Shown: positions 24,534-37,262 of the stretch, piece after piece
How positions within the stretch are numbered: the first letter of the stretch is position 1
Layout: each line of letters begins with the position of its first letter
From: Reticulitermes speratus
Lineage: Eukaryota > Arthropoda > Insecta > Blattodea > Rhinotermitidae
Direction: 5' to 3'
Length of the DNA: 64,000 nucleotides
Assembly (NCBI GenBank): GCA_021186555.1
Contig: JAJKFL010000005.1
Coordinates: forward strand, 38,703,135 to 38,767,134
Made by a program: the position numbers and the translations under genes
The notes under the pieces: model-generated
What the model saw: only the letters and a program-made list of their open reading frames with translations
Told to the model about the DNA's origin: nothing
Databases searched by the model: none

Positions 24534-24775
24534 ATCTGCAGCCGAGGGGATAAGACACTGCTTGGTATTCGGAATGTCCCGGGTTAAAATCTCGGCCCTG
24601 AGTCTCTTTAAGAAATTTTATGGTTTTCTCATACCCTCTAGGTAAGTTCCTGCTATGCTGTCTAAGAGTTTTCGTGGTTTTCCTTAAAGTGTTTAGATAA
24701 ATACTGGGATAGTAAAAATTTTGAACTTGACCACTTCGTTTATAAACTTCCCAAATCCTTGTTTGCTAATCATCT
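24534..24775 (+). repeat. tRNA-derived SINE, GTGGTTTTCC family, near complete
   Basis: The head has an A-box-like 'gcagccgaggggataagaca' at 24537-24557 and a B-box-like 'gggttaaaatctc' at 24580-24592, spaced as in a tRNA. The body has 'gttttcgtggttttcctta' at about 24668-24687, diagnostic of the family also seen at 9130, 19990 and 31500. Transcription would be by RNA polymerase III from the internal boxes. The B box is degraded (AAAAT for CGANT). Confidence 0.65.
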
Positions 24776-25399
24776 TCTCTTTTGATGCTGCATAATTTGA
24801 GTTAATGGCAGTGCAGTCATAAGTTTCTTATTGAGTGTTTCTTAAAACAGAAGTCCTGTTGATAGCTTGTGGTAAGTCGAAACTTGTTGCCTGATCGACT
24901 TAAATATGGTGTTTATGACTGTGTACAGAGAAGTTTATAAATTTGAAAGAATATTCGTATATTGTATTTGATGGTATGTTTTGAGTATTTAGACAACAAT
25001 AAAAGGACATGTTCTTTAATGATAAAATATAAATAAATTATGCTACAGGGACTTGAAAGTACATAGATAACGAAGGAGGAGTGTAATAATTTGTGACATT
25101 CAGTAGCTTGAATAGATACAGGAGGCTGTGAGTTATGAGTTGCAGGGCACTCACTTGAAGAGAAAGAAATATGTTCTAATGCTTGGTCTGGAAACCTCGT
25201 GGGAAGAAATGTGCCCTAATAGAACAATTGTGAGGATAATGTGAAATAGTCACATGGAGATGTAGACTGAAAACACTGTGGAACTGACTGGGAATATGAT
25301 TAAAGTTTGGGCTTTTATGGCTTCAGTTTCGGATCTTACGATTTCGTAACAAGACACGGCATATTGACGAAACTAAAACAATTATTCACATAGGAATAA
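24776..25399. other. No gene recognised
   Basis: Featureless AT-rich sequence leading into the purine tract. Confidence 0.4.
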
Positions 25400-25429
25400 G
25401 TGCCTGACATAAAACATAAATAAGGAATA

Positions 25430-25775
25430 AACGGAAAGAAAAATAAATTAAAAAGACAGAAATAGCAAACAAGAATACAAAAAGGGAAAATTAAAAGAGC
25501 GGATTTGAAAGAAGCGAAGGAAAGTTAGACAGAAGGAGGACAGGAGGCAAGGAAATGAAGGAAGTGAAAAGAAACGAGAGGAAAGAAGGAAGGTAGGCAG
25601 GGGCGGATGGGTGATCAGGGAAGGAAGCTTGTGAAGAAAAAGGCAGGCGAAAATTTAAATGAAAACAGAAGCAATAAAGGACAGGTAACGAGTGGGTACA
25701 TAAGTTAGAAATGATGGCTGGGAAGGACAGAGGAAAGAAGGGAGGGATAAAGGGATGGGGTAAACTTGTTAGGGG
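25430..25775. repeat. Long purine-rich tract
   Basis: For about 345 bp the plus strand is dominated by A and G (GGAAAG, AGGAAG, GAAAGAAGG motifs). This is a degenerate polypurine simple repeat rather than a coding region. Confidence 0.75.
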
Positions 25776-26194
25776 AGTGTGACTAGTTATGAAAAGAGAA
25801 AACGCTGTCGTAATTTAACACATTTCCTCTGAAGAATGAATGCTGAATATCTGGTTCACTTGGACGCCTGATATACGCTAAGACGCACTTCCACCCTACC
25901 TTTGTTTTACTGTTACCATCATGTTTTGTGAGATACGGATTGCTCCGGACTGGTGAATTCAATAGAATTTGAAAGGTGCTTCGAACTGAAGGGCGTGTGT
26001 TCTTGACCGCTTTTAGCCGCTTGTAGAGATAGGGTCGGGGTCACAATTAAACTTATCCAACCCAACGCTGGCAGTTAATTTATCGCTGGATTCCAAGCGA
26101 CTCCGAACAAACTTTGCAAATTTGAATCCCTTCCTCCCTTTCGAGCCACAGGGTGTCCAAACATATACGCACGATGCAAGACAAACTGACTCGA

Positions 26195-26349
26195 GATCTG
26201 AGGTTCTCACAGTCGTGTTGAAGTTTCAAGTCTTTGGGAAGTTACGCCATGTCGACTGGTAAATAATTATTCGTGTTATGAAGGAACGAAATGCCCTTGT
26301 CTTCAGCGTCAAGGGTTCGAACAAGAGTCCTTGACGCTGAAGACGAAGG
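26195..26349. repeat. Repeat R copy 2 plus 20-bp-arm hairpin
   Basis: 26195-26225 is a reverse-complement copy of the 'gtgagaacctcaaatctcg' block of repeat R, and 26246-26265 matches its 'gccatgtggactggtaaata' block. A hairpin follows, with arms 26295-26314 and 26329-26349 (one unpaired base) and a 14-nt loop. Confidence 0.6.
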
Positions 26350-26637
26350 CGCAGACGCTCCTGTGAAATATCGGTGACTGTATTCCACTCGACACGGCGG
26401 AGTTTCTCAGCCAACACTTGAATTTGCGCGAATTGAGCGGATTCCTTTTTGCATTACTCTCTTTTCCTGCAGTTATATTCCAGTCTGATCTTCCATTACG
26501 ACATTGGAATAGAGAAGAAAAATAGGTAGTAGGGTGGGAGGGGGGTTTTACCCAGGACGTGGTTAGTGTAAATCATGAGGCGTAAAATGAAAAACTTTTA
26601 TTTAATAATACTAATAAATTTAAATTTCTCCCTCTCC

Positions 26638-26885
26638 ATGCCATGAAGAGATATAGAGGGGCTGAGCTATAGCTCTACTCATTCTTATCCTCGTCACTTC
26701 AGGACCCGGCCGCTTTACTCCTGGGAAGAAACCTCGGTACCAACTGAATAGGAGGCTGGTTGGGCCCCGGAGTCGGTGTCAGTGTTTTACGGAGGATAAA
26801 AGAGTTCTTTCCTATGCTGGGACTCGAATACCTGATTGTTCAGGTCATAACCTAGTCACTATACCAGCTACGCTACCCCGGCTAC
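26638..26885 (-). repeat. tRNA-derived SINE X, copy 1
   Basis: Read on the minus strand it begins CCGGGGTAGCGTAGCTGG and 'tatagtgactagg' (A-box region) with a B box 'attcgagtcccagc' near 26815. The body includes 'agcctcctattcagttgg' and 'agtaaagcggccgggtcc'. Related copies lie at 36410 (-), 38738 (+) and 41428 (-). An AATA-rich tail is not evident at its 3' end, but (AAT)n flanks the head side at 26887. Confidence 0.72.
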
Positions 26886-27181
26886 AAAATAATAATAATT
26901 AAATTCCATGGGTATTTATTAATAATAGTAATAATAATAATGAAAATAATGATTATAATTATAGCAGCAGTTCGAGAATAATGCTACTCGTACATTAAAT
27001 TTTGAGCTTGAATATTTATTATTTTATGTTCGTATATTTTTGCATCGTATAGGAATTCCAACAATTTATCTGAGAAGGAACATTTGTGTCACACATGGGA
27101 AAGAATGAAACCCGACCGCCAATAGAATACAGATATGAGTTAAACATTTTAATAAAGTACTAGAAAAAGAAATGAAACCAG

Positions 27182-27440
27182 GCAGTCCAGTCAGTATAGT
27201 GACTGGGTGTGGGTTGAAAAGGTCACGACAGGGAATTTTTCTTCTTTACCCCATCCAAACTTGCTCTGGGGCTCACATAATTCCCTGATAATTGATAATA
27301 GATCACATATATAGCGGCGAGGGTTCGTTTCCGGGTGATTGGAGCCGGAGCCTGAAGCTGACCGCTCGCCTCTTTCTAGTGTCTCTGTTAGGCATCAAGC
27401 TGTGCCTGAATCCATATTACGTCTTCATGGCGGTGGATTA
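27182..27440 (+). repeat. Probable SINE, same type as 18045
   Basis: 'agtcagtatagtgactggg' resembles the A-box region of SINE X, and a B-box-like 'gggttcgtttccgg' lies near 27322. Spacing between boxes is too long for a simple tRNA head, so an insertion or a composite element is likely. Confidence 0.45.
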
Positions 27441-29055
27441 AATTAAACACAGAGACAAACACAAACAAAAACGAGAAGGAATAAGACTATAAGAAAAAGG
27501 AAAGGCAAAGAAAATGTGCAGTATATTGTTTAGGTGCTCAGTTATGTGCATGTAGCGCGAGCAATTTGCTTGCGGTTCGTGTCTAAGTACTGTGTATTAT
27601 GCAACGTAGTTTTTATTTAGAAGCCGGTAACTTTGTTAAAACGAAACTTACCTAAAACGACAAGGCATGTTCAGGTCCCTTGTGAGTCCATTATAAGGAG
27701 ATGTTACTTAGCAAAGTTTCGGACTGTACTGCCAAGAGTCTAGGTAGTTTAAATAACACACATGAAATATGCGTGCAGATGCACACACACTACGAACGCA
27801 GGTTTAGTACACGTGTAAATAACATTATGCTTTATTGAAAGTTACGTTATAAAAGTAACATACGGAATATCACCAGTTTCTCAAATAAAGGTACAACGGA
27901 CAATTTAGGAGTTTCTTAAGAGAGAAAATAATTTGGTATCGACTGTTGATTTCTATTGTGCATTCAGATGTACATATGAATGTAGTTAAATGAAGGAAGG
28001 TAACGGAACCTGGCCGAATGGCATTGACAACGTAAGGAAGAAACGCACACTGTGTTACAGTGAAGTGAAATATTGACATGTAGTGGCTTGTGTGATCAAC
28101 AAACGGGAGAAAAATATTCATGTGTGTGTTCTTTGAAGAAATATTATGAGCACTTCATGAGAAGTCGGGGTGGGACAAAATTTACCGTACGCTGTGTTTC
28201 GAAGACATCAGTCCACTTACTCTCACTATAGGAGGAAAAAAAAAATCAAACGTAAATTATGTCTTGAGACAGAAATGTTTTTCGGTCACAGCGTGGTACG
28301 CATGCGCGTGGTTACCCTGCCGTTCCGACTATATACATTCCGCGCCTTCTCGTGGCGTGCCCATAATAACTTCTGTTCTCAACCGGATTAAATATATACG
28401 TGTATGAATGTGGAGGTGAATGTGCTATAAATATTTAAATTTAATTGAATTTTGTAGAGAGGACGCGTTAAGAAGGTTAGGTACGTAGCAAATTGCTTAG
28501 TTTCAGCCTGCTTTTACGCAGGCTACATATACATGCACATCAGACAATCCGCACGTTACGTATCAGTACATGAGTTCCCACGCCAACTGGCAAGTAAGAT
28601 CCAACTCTATTCACGCTCTCGACACATGCGAATAAATGGCTGCTGGGTCAGATACAGTGTCTTCGCCATGGGGCACATTTGAATCTGTGACAGAATATTT
28701 GTATTTTATTGTGTTCATAGCGAAATATTTCGAGCCATAACAGAAGCAAATGCCACGGAAATGAGCATTATTTTGAAGCCACAAGAGCGCCCGTCATATG
28801 TGTTAATTTCAGATCCTCACGTCAAAACTTGATTTCAGTGACATGTCGAGGCTCGCTTGAAGTGAAAGGGGCATACATAACTGAGGCTTCTGAAGCCCCT
28901 ACGAGTAGAGTGCCATTGGTAGTTATTCGGAATAACCGAACCGTATGGACACTGTTTTGTTTTCAGTTACTACTGGTCTGATGCAGAAAGGAGTTGAATT
29001 TAAATACAGACGGAAGAGGTTAATATCGAGATCTTTAAACACACAAGCATTGTGA
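27441..29055. other. No gene recognised
   Basis: No recognisable gene. Open frames at 27870-28121 (-) and 28170-28391 (+) carry no motif. Confidence 0.4.
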
Positions 29056-29083
29056 ATAAATAAATAAATAAATAAATAAGTAA
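29056..29083. repeat. (AAAT)n microsatellite
   Basis: About six AAAT units, continuing imperfectly to 29095. Confidence 0.85.
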
Positions 29084-29159
29084 ACAAGTAAAAAAATATC
29101 AATGCTTAGTTTTCACGAACTTAATAACATTGACTAACTAGCTTTCGAAACCTTTTCGT

Positions 29160-29170
29160 CCCCCCCCCCC
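29160..29170. repeat. Poly(C) tract, 11 nt
   Basis: Eleven C residues, followed by a second C5 run. Confidence 0.9.
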
Positions 29171-29344
29171 TTCCCCCGTGCCCTTTCATCACTGTATCGC
29201 AATCTTTTGATTGCGTCAGCACATAAACGGTATCTCAACCCTCCGTAAGAGGAACAAATGAATATATAAAGTATATAAAGTGTAGGAATGACAGGGTAAA
29301 GTATAAGAGCCCTCTCCACTTAAAACAAGCCGAAAATTAAATTA

Positions 29345-29570
29345 CCCTAAATCCTTCCACTTTTTCTATCTAAACCTCCTTCCTCCTGTCTCTCTTTTGC
29401 TGTCGGTTGACTTTTTTTTTCATTTCACCTCATCCCACCACTTGCTTAATCAGTTTCGCTTCCTTCTATTCCTCGAGTTTCCTTTGAAATGATTTAATAC
29501 GGTAGCCTTAATTTTTCCCCTCGTTTCTTCTCTCTGTTTCCTGCTCCTTCCCCCCGCACCATGCCTCCAC
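29345..29570. repeat. Pyrimidine-rich tract
   Basis: CTTCC/TTTCT-rich plus strand over about 225 bp, the strand-mirror of the tract at 25430. Confidence 0.6.
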
Positions 29571-29784
29571 ATAACCGCAGGGCTGGAAGTACAGGAGCGG
29601 CAAAGTACTACGGATTTCAAGATTTTGTTTTTAACATCTCTTATAATGGACAGTAGGTTATTTTACCGCACGAATACACAAGAATTTTGGTAGAAAGTAA
29701 TAAATTCTATTTTATTTTAAAGGCTGCGTTCATCTTAGAGAGGCAAGTCGAATTTGTACTTTATTAATTGTGTAACTTAGTGAT

Positions 29785-30080
29785 AGGTTACCGTGCGGTC
29801 TAAGGCGCAGGTCTGCAGTCGCTTGATTGCTGGAATCGCGGTTTCGAATCCCGCTTAGGGCATGGATGTTCATCTCTTGTGTTTGCTATGTGTTGTGTAG
29901 GTAGTGGCCTCTGTGACGGGCTGTTCACTCATTCAGAGGAGTCCTAGCGAGTTGTTGTGTGTCTAGCTGTGTGTGATCTAGAAACCTCAACAATGAGGCG
30001 GCCTTGGCCCATTTTGACCTTAGCGCCACAGGAAAAATGGTATGTTATATGGCATATTCCACTCGATCCCCTCCTACTTG
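29785..30080 (+). repeat. tRNA-Leu-like SINE Y
   Basis: The head has an A box 'gtgcggtctaaggcgc' at 29793-29808, very like the GTGGTCTAAGGCGC of leucine tRNAs, and a perfect B box 'ggtttcgaatccc' at 29840-29852. A body of about 220 bp follows and lacks tRNA structure. Length and the tRNA-unrelated body favour a SINE over a functional tRNA gene. Confidence 0.7.
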
Positions 30081-31494
30081 AACGCGGGTTACAAACAACA
30101 TCAATCTTTTGCACAGTGTAAGTGTTTGCAAACTTCAACATACAAATCCTACAGTTACCATTAATATTTTATCTCACTAAAATTACGCTTTTCGGAGTTA
30201 AAACACTTAATTGTTACATAGTGTAGTGTCAAAAGTTAAAGATTTCTCCCGGCCGTCCGCCAGTATCTTATTTAGATTAATTTCATGCAGAGATATTTTT
30301 TCAGATCGTGCACTTTAACGTAAGCCTGAAAAAATTCAGATATTAAATTTATTGATTGGCAAGTAACACAATTTCAAGTTTTTGAGAGATTTAAATTTTA
30401 ATTTGTTGATCTGCAAGAAACAGAACTTGAGGCAAGGGTGAATAAATGCTGTTTGGTACACTGTTGCCATGTCTCTGAGTAAATGCAGTTTTGCACCCTT
30501 ATCGACTCTTAAAAGCGGACAGATTTTATTTTACGGGCATTCGGAATAGTTTTACAGTCGCTTTTAACAAGGTCTCTGCTACTTGAACGTAATGACGTTT
30601 AAACAGTTTTAAAAGAAGTGGGAAGGAATCATTTTGATCTTCACGAATAAATACATGTGGTTAACTATTTTAATTATATTGATAGAGTGTATGGATAAGT
30701 AATTGAAACCGAATATTTTAAAATGTTTATTCGAGGTCTCGAGGTACACCTTTAAAAGCTTAAGCGCAAACTGCAGTCATTAACTATTATTTAAAATACG
30801 TCGCTCTCCCAGTGAGACGAAGTTTACAGTTTTATGTTTTTAAAAATATATCTTTATTTGTCGTTACATTGGCCGGTCCCGTAGTATGAAATGAAGAAAC
30901 CCCAGCATGGAGAGCCTGGATTTGAAATAATAATCCTCCGAAATATCTAATAATTACTGGCTTGACGGGTGTACAAGCACTAAACTACATTCTGTTGGGA
31001 GACATTTTATTGACGGAAAGCGACGCGCTTAATTGGTCAATAAATAATGTTTTGTCTGTCCATTTACCAAGTTAATTTGATTGATTTTATTTATGATCGA
31101 ATCCTATACCCTGACGTCAGTCCACGTAGTGCGTAAATTATCTGGCTGATATTTTAGACCGAAGACTCAAAACGGATAATTCAAAACCAACCATTTATTC
31201 AATTATCGGTCACAAAAGATGAAATTGATTTTAAACTCATTTTTATATTATTATTCCGTATTTTCAACCATCTAGGACGTTCCCATTTCAGTGCACATCG
31301 CATTTCTCCTTTCCACTATGACCCATATGCACAGCACGCTTTATTCAACTGCTCTAGCGATAATAGGAGCTAGTAAATGCCAACGTCGCACATTACACTG
31401 CTGCGTCATTATTTCATGATTCTTTACTTTAGCCCTTCAATCTGAACCCACCTACGGTAGACTCTGTTGTAGCTTACGCTCTAATCCTCAAATC
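30081..31494. other. No gene recognised
   Basis: AT-rich, no recognisable feature. Confidence 0.4.
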
Positions 31495-31590
31495 CAAGCG
31501 ACTAAACTTACGTGGTTTTCCTCAGATTCCAAAGGAAATTCTCCTGATAATTTCGCCAAATTGTAGATAACTGCCTCTGTAATAGGTACG
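31495..31590 (+). repeat. SINE fragment, GTGGTTTTCC family
   Basis: Contains 'acttacgtggttttcctcag' then 'ccaaaggaaattctcc', the core of the family seen at 9130 and 24534. Confidence 0.45.
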
Positions 31591-31654
31591 TAAATGCAAA
31601 GAGAATCGTAAATAGGACTCGATAGTTTCATTAATTAATTCGTTCATTCATTAC

Positions 31655-31990
31655 GTTGTCTCTTGCGACTGGTCCGTAGCTTCTTCCAAAGCGAGTTTTC
31701 CGCAGAGTGCGCTCTAGTGCTTCCTCTTTCAAGTTCCAGTGTCTTCTCTTTTCCTTAAAGTTATCTAGTAGCTGCTTACGTCTTTATTTTCGTCTCCTCG
31801 TCCCTTCTAGCTTTTCTTCAATAACATGTTTTAGAAAGCATTTTATAAGCATGATGTGACCAATCCAGTTAGTCTTCTTCCACTTCATTGTATATCGGAT
31901 GTCCTTGCTCCTTGACTCTATGTAATGCTTTTAATTTTTCATAATGATCTCCATCCTTCTTCAGCACAACATTTCCAGAAGTCGTATTTC
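31655..31990 (-). pseudogene. LINE family B 3' end
   Basis: The reverse complement repeats the copies at 4098 and 10667, including the 'tggtccgtagcttcttccaa' end and the 'ataacatgttttagaaagca' block (equivalent to KHVIEGK). Decayed. Confidence 0.75.
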
Positions 31991-34019
31991 CGTGAGTAAA
32001 AACATTATCCATATGCATTGTTTGCAAATTCGAATTTTTCTGCGACCCTAAGCTTTATTTATTACAAGTGCAACTCCAGTTTCTTTATATCCTTGTCTTA
32101 ATCCTCTTAAGAGAAAGTGTTTGGAAATTCACAGTGTCGAGAAACGTACAAATCCACTGTTAGCGAAGCTATCAGGAATTGAGAAACGTATTATTTTATT
32201 TTGAGTTTCTCACGGAGCTATGTAAATTAATGTTTTGGTATATGACATCGTGTGTACCAACTACATTAAAGGTTAAAATTCCGCGAAAGTCTAACTACAC
32301 TCCCCCACATAACTTCATGTCGTGCAGCTTAATTAATCACAGGGAAAAAATTAACATGACCTTATCTCACAGTCTGACAAATATGAGTAAAGCTAAAGGC
32401 TTCCTCTTATCACCCAAGGGTTACTTAATACTTTCAAAATGTCATGTATTTTTTTTTCTAAACAGACCTCTATTCCTTCCTATACGTCTTTTTTTCATTC
32501 ATACGCCACAGACAGTTTCCCTGCCTTGCTTTTGCTCCTCATGTTGTTACTACAGTTGCTAAAATTAGGAGACTGGTTTTGTATAGCTTTAAGCTAGGAG
32601 TTATGCATGTTGCTTTCAACAACAAATATTGCATGCTGGAACAAATGTAGGCTTTCATGTAGTTTTGTCTACCCATAACGTTGAAACGAATTTCTGGGTT
32701 GTTTCTAGGTTGTTATGCTGTAAAGGTATGTTAAAATTTATGTGTAATTAAAGCTCTCTTTGAATTGCAAAGCCAGTCATATTATTTGTTTAAAGTTATA
32801 CACATGCGTCATTAATCCGCTTCTCTGGGCGTTATGTTCAGACTGCTGGAGGGTCCTCTTTTCAAAGTCTGACGGGAAAGTATGTGTCATCTACCCGTTA
32901 CACATTGAGCTAGAGGGCGAAAGAACCAGTTCATTATACTGGGGCTTTCTGTTGAACATATTGGCCCCGTTCGGAGGTTTAGCGATACGGCTTCCCGAAA
33001 AGAACTCGGTTCACTACGTAGCCAGGATTTCTGTAGTCAACAGATTGATGCAGGTAGAATGACAAATCTCTGCAAACCATTTTATTTTCAACCTGACCCG
33101 CATCTCCACTCGGCGGTTGGTCAGTCCTTTTCCCGTTTCTCGTCATTACAACCGGCTCTGATTTAGATGTTGTGCTACGTGGTCTGGCTCAGCAGAAGAA
33201 GACACGCGCAGAATAAGATCAGCAGCTTCACCGTCAACTGCTTCTGCGTTTTATTTGACAGAAGTGCTCGCATGTTCACATCTCAGCCCAATCACGGCTT
33301 TAAGAAATGTATGAGTGAAAGTTGTTGTCCGAGTTCTGCTTACTGGTCTGCCATAGAGAGAGGGAGGAACGCAGCTCTTTGAACTTCGCCGAGGGCCAAA
33401 GATGGTTAATTCTACCTCTCAGATATTAGATGGTATTTCAGAGCCTGTTTTTAGAAAGCCACGTCTTTAAGGGTCACATATCTATCGTGCTTTTGATTAA
33501 CTACATCGCCTATTACCAGTTTAACAATTGTGAAAATTTCTGAGAGGGGGGTGGGTGTTCAACAGTGAAATTGTGTTATTTATCGTGGAATTTTAGTCAG
33601 ATGTACTTGAATAATATCCAAATTTAATAAAAATGTTTTGTGTAGAACTTCAACAGCACTGGACCGCAGGAAATAAAGCAGCCTGACAGTTTTTTGTGCA
33701 GCAACTGCTGTTTTATTGAATAGGCTAATTACAAATATGCAGAGAGTCTAAACATTTCAAATGATGGAAATCTGTGCTATCAGAGAATTTTCATGGCGAT
33801 AGATTGTACAGGTGTACGGTTAAAAATTTTGCTACTTTAAATTCGGCTAGCGGATGGTGTTTTAATATAGAGAGGCCGCCATGAACGCTTCACAGATCGT
33901 CATTGTAAATAGTTTCATGAAACAAGAAAGTAATTCTGAAAGAAGAATAATTGAATCTAAATGGAAACAACTTATAAGGTAATACATATTTTAGTTACCG
34001 ATAAAATGTTTGAATCTCC
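31991..34019. other. No gene recognised
   Basis: The 127-codon frame at 32179-32562 (+) and the 100-codon frame at 32760-33062 (+) have no recognisable domain and no periodicity I can defend. 33100-33400 is somewhat GC-richer, with nothing identified. Confidence 0.4.
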
Positions 34020-34075
34020 AGAAGACTTGAATCTTCAGCAGCACCGCTGTGGAACCTCAAATCTCGTGTATAAGA
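34020..34075 (+). repeat. Dispersed repeat R, copy 3
   Basis: 'gcaccgctgtggaacctcaa' followed by 'atctcgtgt', matching the block at 23465. Confidence 0.45.
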
Positions 34076-35394
34076 ATGTTGTGTAGCATGTAAAAGACTT
34101 ATACGGTATACTGACAGTTGAGTTAATATAAAATTAAATCGATTTGGAGTTCTGTGGTGCTTCGAAACGCATCTCGGTAGCGAAATGACAAGAAAGTGAT
34201 ATTCAAATTGTAGTGAGTAATAGGGACATTAGTGATTCTACACGGACCGAAACATTGGGCGATGAAAGAAGAGCAGAGTAACACAGACTGGAAATTGTAG
34301 AAATATTTTCACAGTGCTATAATCCTTTACGGAAAGAAGATGTAAAAGAAATGGTAATAACAGATATCAATTTGGCAGTAACAATAATAAACTGATTTTC
34401 CTGGTACATTTAGAAAGAATGCTGAAAATCGAGTTACGAATCTGCTTTGTCTGTAGGACTCAAGAATCCAAGGACATCAGAATGAAGATAGAAAGGGTTT
34501 AACCTATGTAACCAGACAAGGCCAAGAGTGCAAGCCATTATGATGATTATAATGATTACCATAATTGCATATTTACTTACAGCTTAAGTATTCTGGGGAA
34601 TTACCCTATGCTATATAACTTCGACAGTTGAAGGAGTGTATATAATTAACGGAGAAATAATGTCTCTCAAGTATATATTTTATTAGTTTATGATAATGTG
34701 GAAATTTGGATTAATACACCATCGGGGATGTTTTGCATTAAGAATAAATTTCTCAGTTCGCTGAGGTGATTCTGAGAGTAGACTAAATGTCTGTCATCTG
34801 GCGGAAAGCGACCCGAGAAAAAATTAGACTTCTGTCAATGACACGTTTTACAATCTAAGAACTTTCGCATTCAGCGTCACAATGATAAGAGTAGCCATTT
34901 GTACTTCACAGTCCGCCCTGTAGTACTTGGATTAACATAATTACGAATGTTCCCTTCTCATAAAGTTCAGTTACAATAAGGCAGGGTGTACGTATAACGT
35001 AATATTGAGGCGCGTACGCGTAACCATTGTTGCTGTGGAAAATCATTAAGTATTAAATATTATATGAGTGTGTGTGTTTATATTCTTGCCTTATTTATCC
35101 AGCACGCAATGCGCTTGTGCCGTATTATATTTTCATCTCTCGCCTGTCCAGCTGTACCATATTTTTCCACATCATCTCATAAACGGCACGATTTTCGGAA
35201 ACAAAGTTATTGAACATAAAATATGTGTTTTGATTTTTTTATAATTTCTTTTCTGAAACTTTCCCATTATAAGAATATTTCAGCGAGATATTATCATAAA
35301 TGTGCGTAGGTCTTCATGTTATTCTTATCAGATTTTAATCAGAGTTGACTTTTCCCGACAGAGTTTCGAAAAATACTTAAATATCAAATTTCAT
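34076..35394. other. No gene recognised
   Basis: AT-rich. (ATGATTATA)-like simple sequence at 34538-34560. Confidence 0.4.
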
Positions 35395-35535
35395 GAAAAT
35401 CCTTCCAGTGGGAGCCGAGTTGTTCCATGCGGACAGAGGGACAGACAGACATGAAGAAGCTAATAGTCACTTCTCGCAATTTCGCGAAAGCGCCTAAAAA
35501 CGTATTGTGTGCCAAATGAACTAACATTGCAGTGA
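35395..35535 (+). repeat. Dispersed repeat Q, copy 2
   Basis: Contains 'gagggacagacagacatg' and 'tagtcacttctcgcaatttc', matching 23890-24010 in the same order. Confidence 0.5.
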
Positions 35536-36409
35536 GGAGACGCGCAGTTCGTGATTTGTAACGAAATACATCTTGACCCAAGTTATTTTCCAACACGCTC
35601 ATACACCTGTATTCAGCTACTGATGTAATCTGAGATTTTTTTTTTGAGACTTTGCACAGATCATTTATCGATGACAAAATAGCTTTTCTTCCGAAGTTTG
35701 AAACTTGCTCATCGTGTTTACTTATTCTTCTGTGACGGCAGGATTACGCAACGCCCTTCCCCAACTGTGTTTCTGTCGGAAACACGGACGTTGTATGGGG
35801 AGTGAGTTTTATTAGAATTGGTGAAAAGGGGCTGTTTCTGTACACGCTCAACGAACATAACAATTTTCGTTCCTTCCAGCTTGTTTGACCATGGATTAAC
35901 TGTCGTCTGTTTCACTTCAGGACAATAGTAACGTCAACAGAACAATGGTCCCTTAACTGATCCGACTGGATGTAAATAGCGCAGAATCTTTGTCAGTTGT
36001 CATGAAATGCATCAGTGCTGCCCAAACCACAGTTCAGAAAACTCGCGGACAAGGTGGAGCTGGCTGCTATGAAGAGCAACAAGTTCAACGTTCTGCCCTT
36101 TCTGTTCCATTGTCAGAGGGATGAAATCAATATTGTGAAGGCTTTAAGACGTCAAAATATTCCTTGGTCATCGGATTGGTTAGATGTTTCAGTTAGTTGG
36201 TTGGTCGGGTTAATGGCGAACTGCGAAAGAAAACTTCGCGGTGTGCTTTCTTTTCGTCCCAGCATCTGTCTAGATAGACGGAAGAGACCAGCGATAAATC
36301 AGAGTAAACATTATCGACCTCTGACCTGGAAACCGAAACCGGGACCTTCAAAATAACAGAAATTTGGAAACTAAAGTTTAAGCCATAAATTTAAAGGTAA
36401 AGTTAACTT
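35536..36409. other. No gene recognised
   Basis: A 113-codon plus frame at 36015-36356 has no motif I recognise. Confidence 0.4.
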
Positions 36410-36672
36410 AGAAGATGCCGTGGAGGTCTATAGGGGAAGTAGAGGTATAGCGCTGCTCTTTCTTTAAGATCGGCGCTACATAGGGGTGAGTGGTTATCAC
36501 CACACCCCGGCCGCTTTACCCCCGGGAATGACCCAGTATCTATTGTATAAGAGGCTGGGTAGGCCCCAGTGCCGGTCTCTAGGGTGCGGAAAATCTCGCC
36601 GCAACGGAATTCGATTACCGGACCGGTCCAGCCCGTAAGTCGCTATATCGACTACGCTGTCCCAGCGCTCAA
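36410..36672 (-). repeat. tRNA-derived SINE X, copy 2
   Basis: Minus-strand copy with 'ccggccgctttacccccggg' at about 36508 (plus reading) and 'cagcccgtaagtcgctatat' near the head. Same layout as 26638 and 41428. Confidence 0.7.
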
Positions 36673-36691
36673 AGTATAAGCCATACAAAAT

Positions 36692-36775
36692 ACAGTCGAA
36701 CCCGGTTATAACGACATCGGTGTAAGCGACATCTCGCATATAACGTCACATGTTTTGTGGTACCAATATTTCTGA
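36692..36775 (+). mobile_element. Solo Tigger/pogo-like terminal end
   Basis: TA followed by CAGTCGAACCCGGTTATAAC and 'gacatcgg', the typical end of pogo/Tigger-type elements. No matching right end was found, so this is a fragment or a MITE whose other end is lost. Confidence 0.5.
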
Positions 36776-37071
36776 TCATATGGACCCGAAATGAAGTTTG
36801 GGGGATGTTATTAGAACACATCTTAATAGTTTTCTGGGGCTGGATTCAGATGACTTTGATTCGCATCCAGTGGAATAATTATATCTTAGTGCTGCTGAGT
36901 CTTTGACTGTAATACTAGACTACATGTGTACTAATAATTGGATAATTACCTAGTTTACTACGCTTCCCTTTATGCAGTATTATTTAAAGAAACCTTTTTA
37001 CATTTGTGCATGCTCATGGTAACATGCATTATACTGTTTAAGAAACAATACATTATAAGTTATAAAAGCAC

Positions 37072-37262
37072 AGCAGACGAATTGGAGAGATCGCCTGAAA
37101 GGAATGGACAGAATCTTCTATTGAAGCGCCTTTCAGAGTCTGCGTTGTGGACGGCGGGTTATGGGACGACCTAGAGAAAGAAGGAAAAAGAATACCTTGA
37201 ACTTTAAAGGAACAGATCTTTAGACCTAAACCTTTATTATATTCATGATGATGATGATAAAG
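37072..37262 (+). pseudogene. LINE 3' end with (GAT)n tail
   Basis: The plus strand reads TNWRDRLKGMDRIFY then, after a stop, RVMGRPRERRKKNTLNF, and ends in a GATGATGATGAT tail at 37245-37260. The 'W-x-D-x-L-x-x-M ... G-R-P-R-x-R-x-K' pattern is another LINE ORF2 tail, with a trinucleotide 3' tail unlike family A. Confidence 0.62.

Noticed and set aside
29785-29860. tRNA-Leu gene
   Set aside because: The A and B boxes look like leucine tRNA, but the acceptor stem does not close and a SINE body follows.
32179-32562. 127-codon plus-strand gene
   Set aside because: No domain, biased composition from AT/pyrimidine-rich DNA, no splice context.
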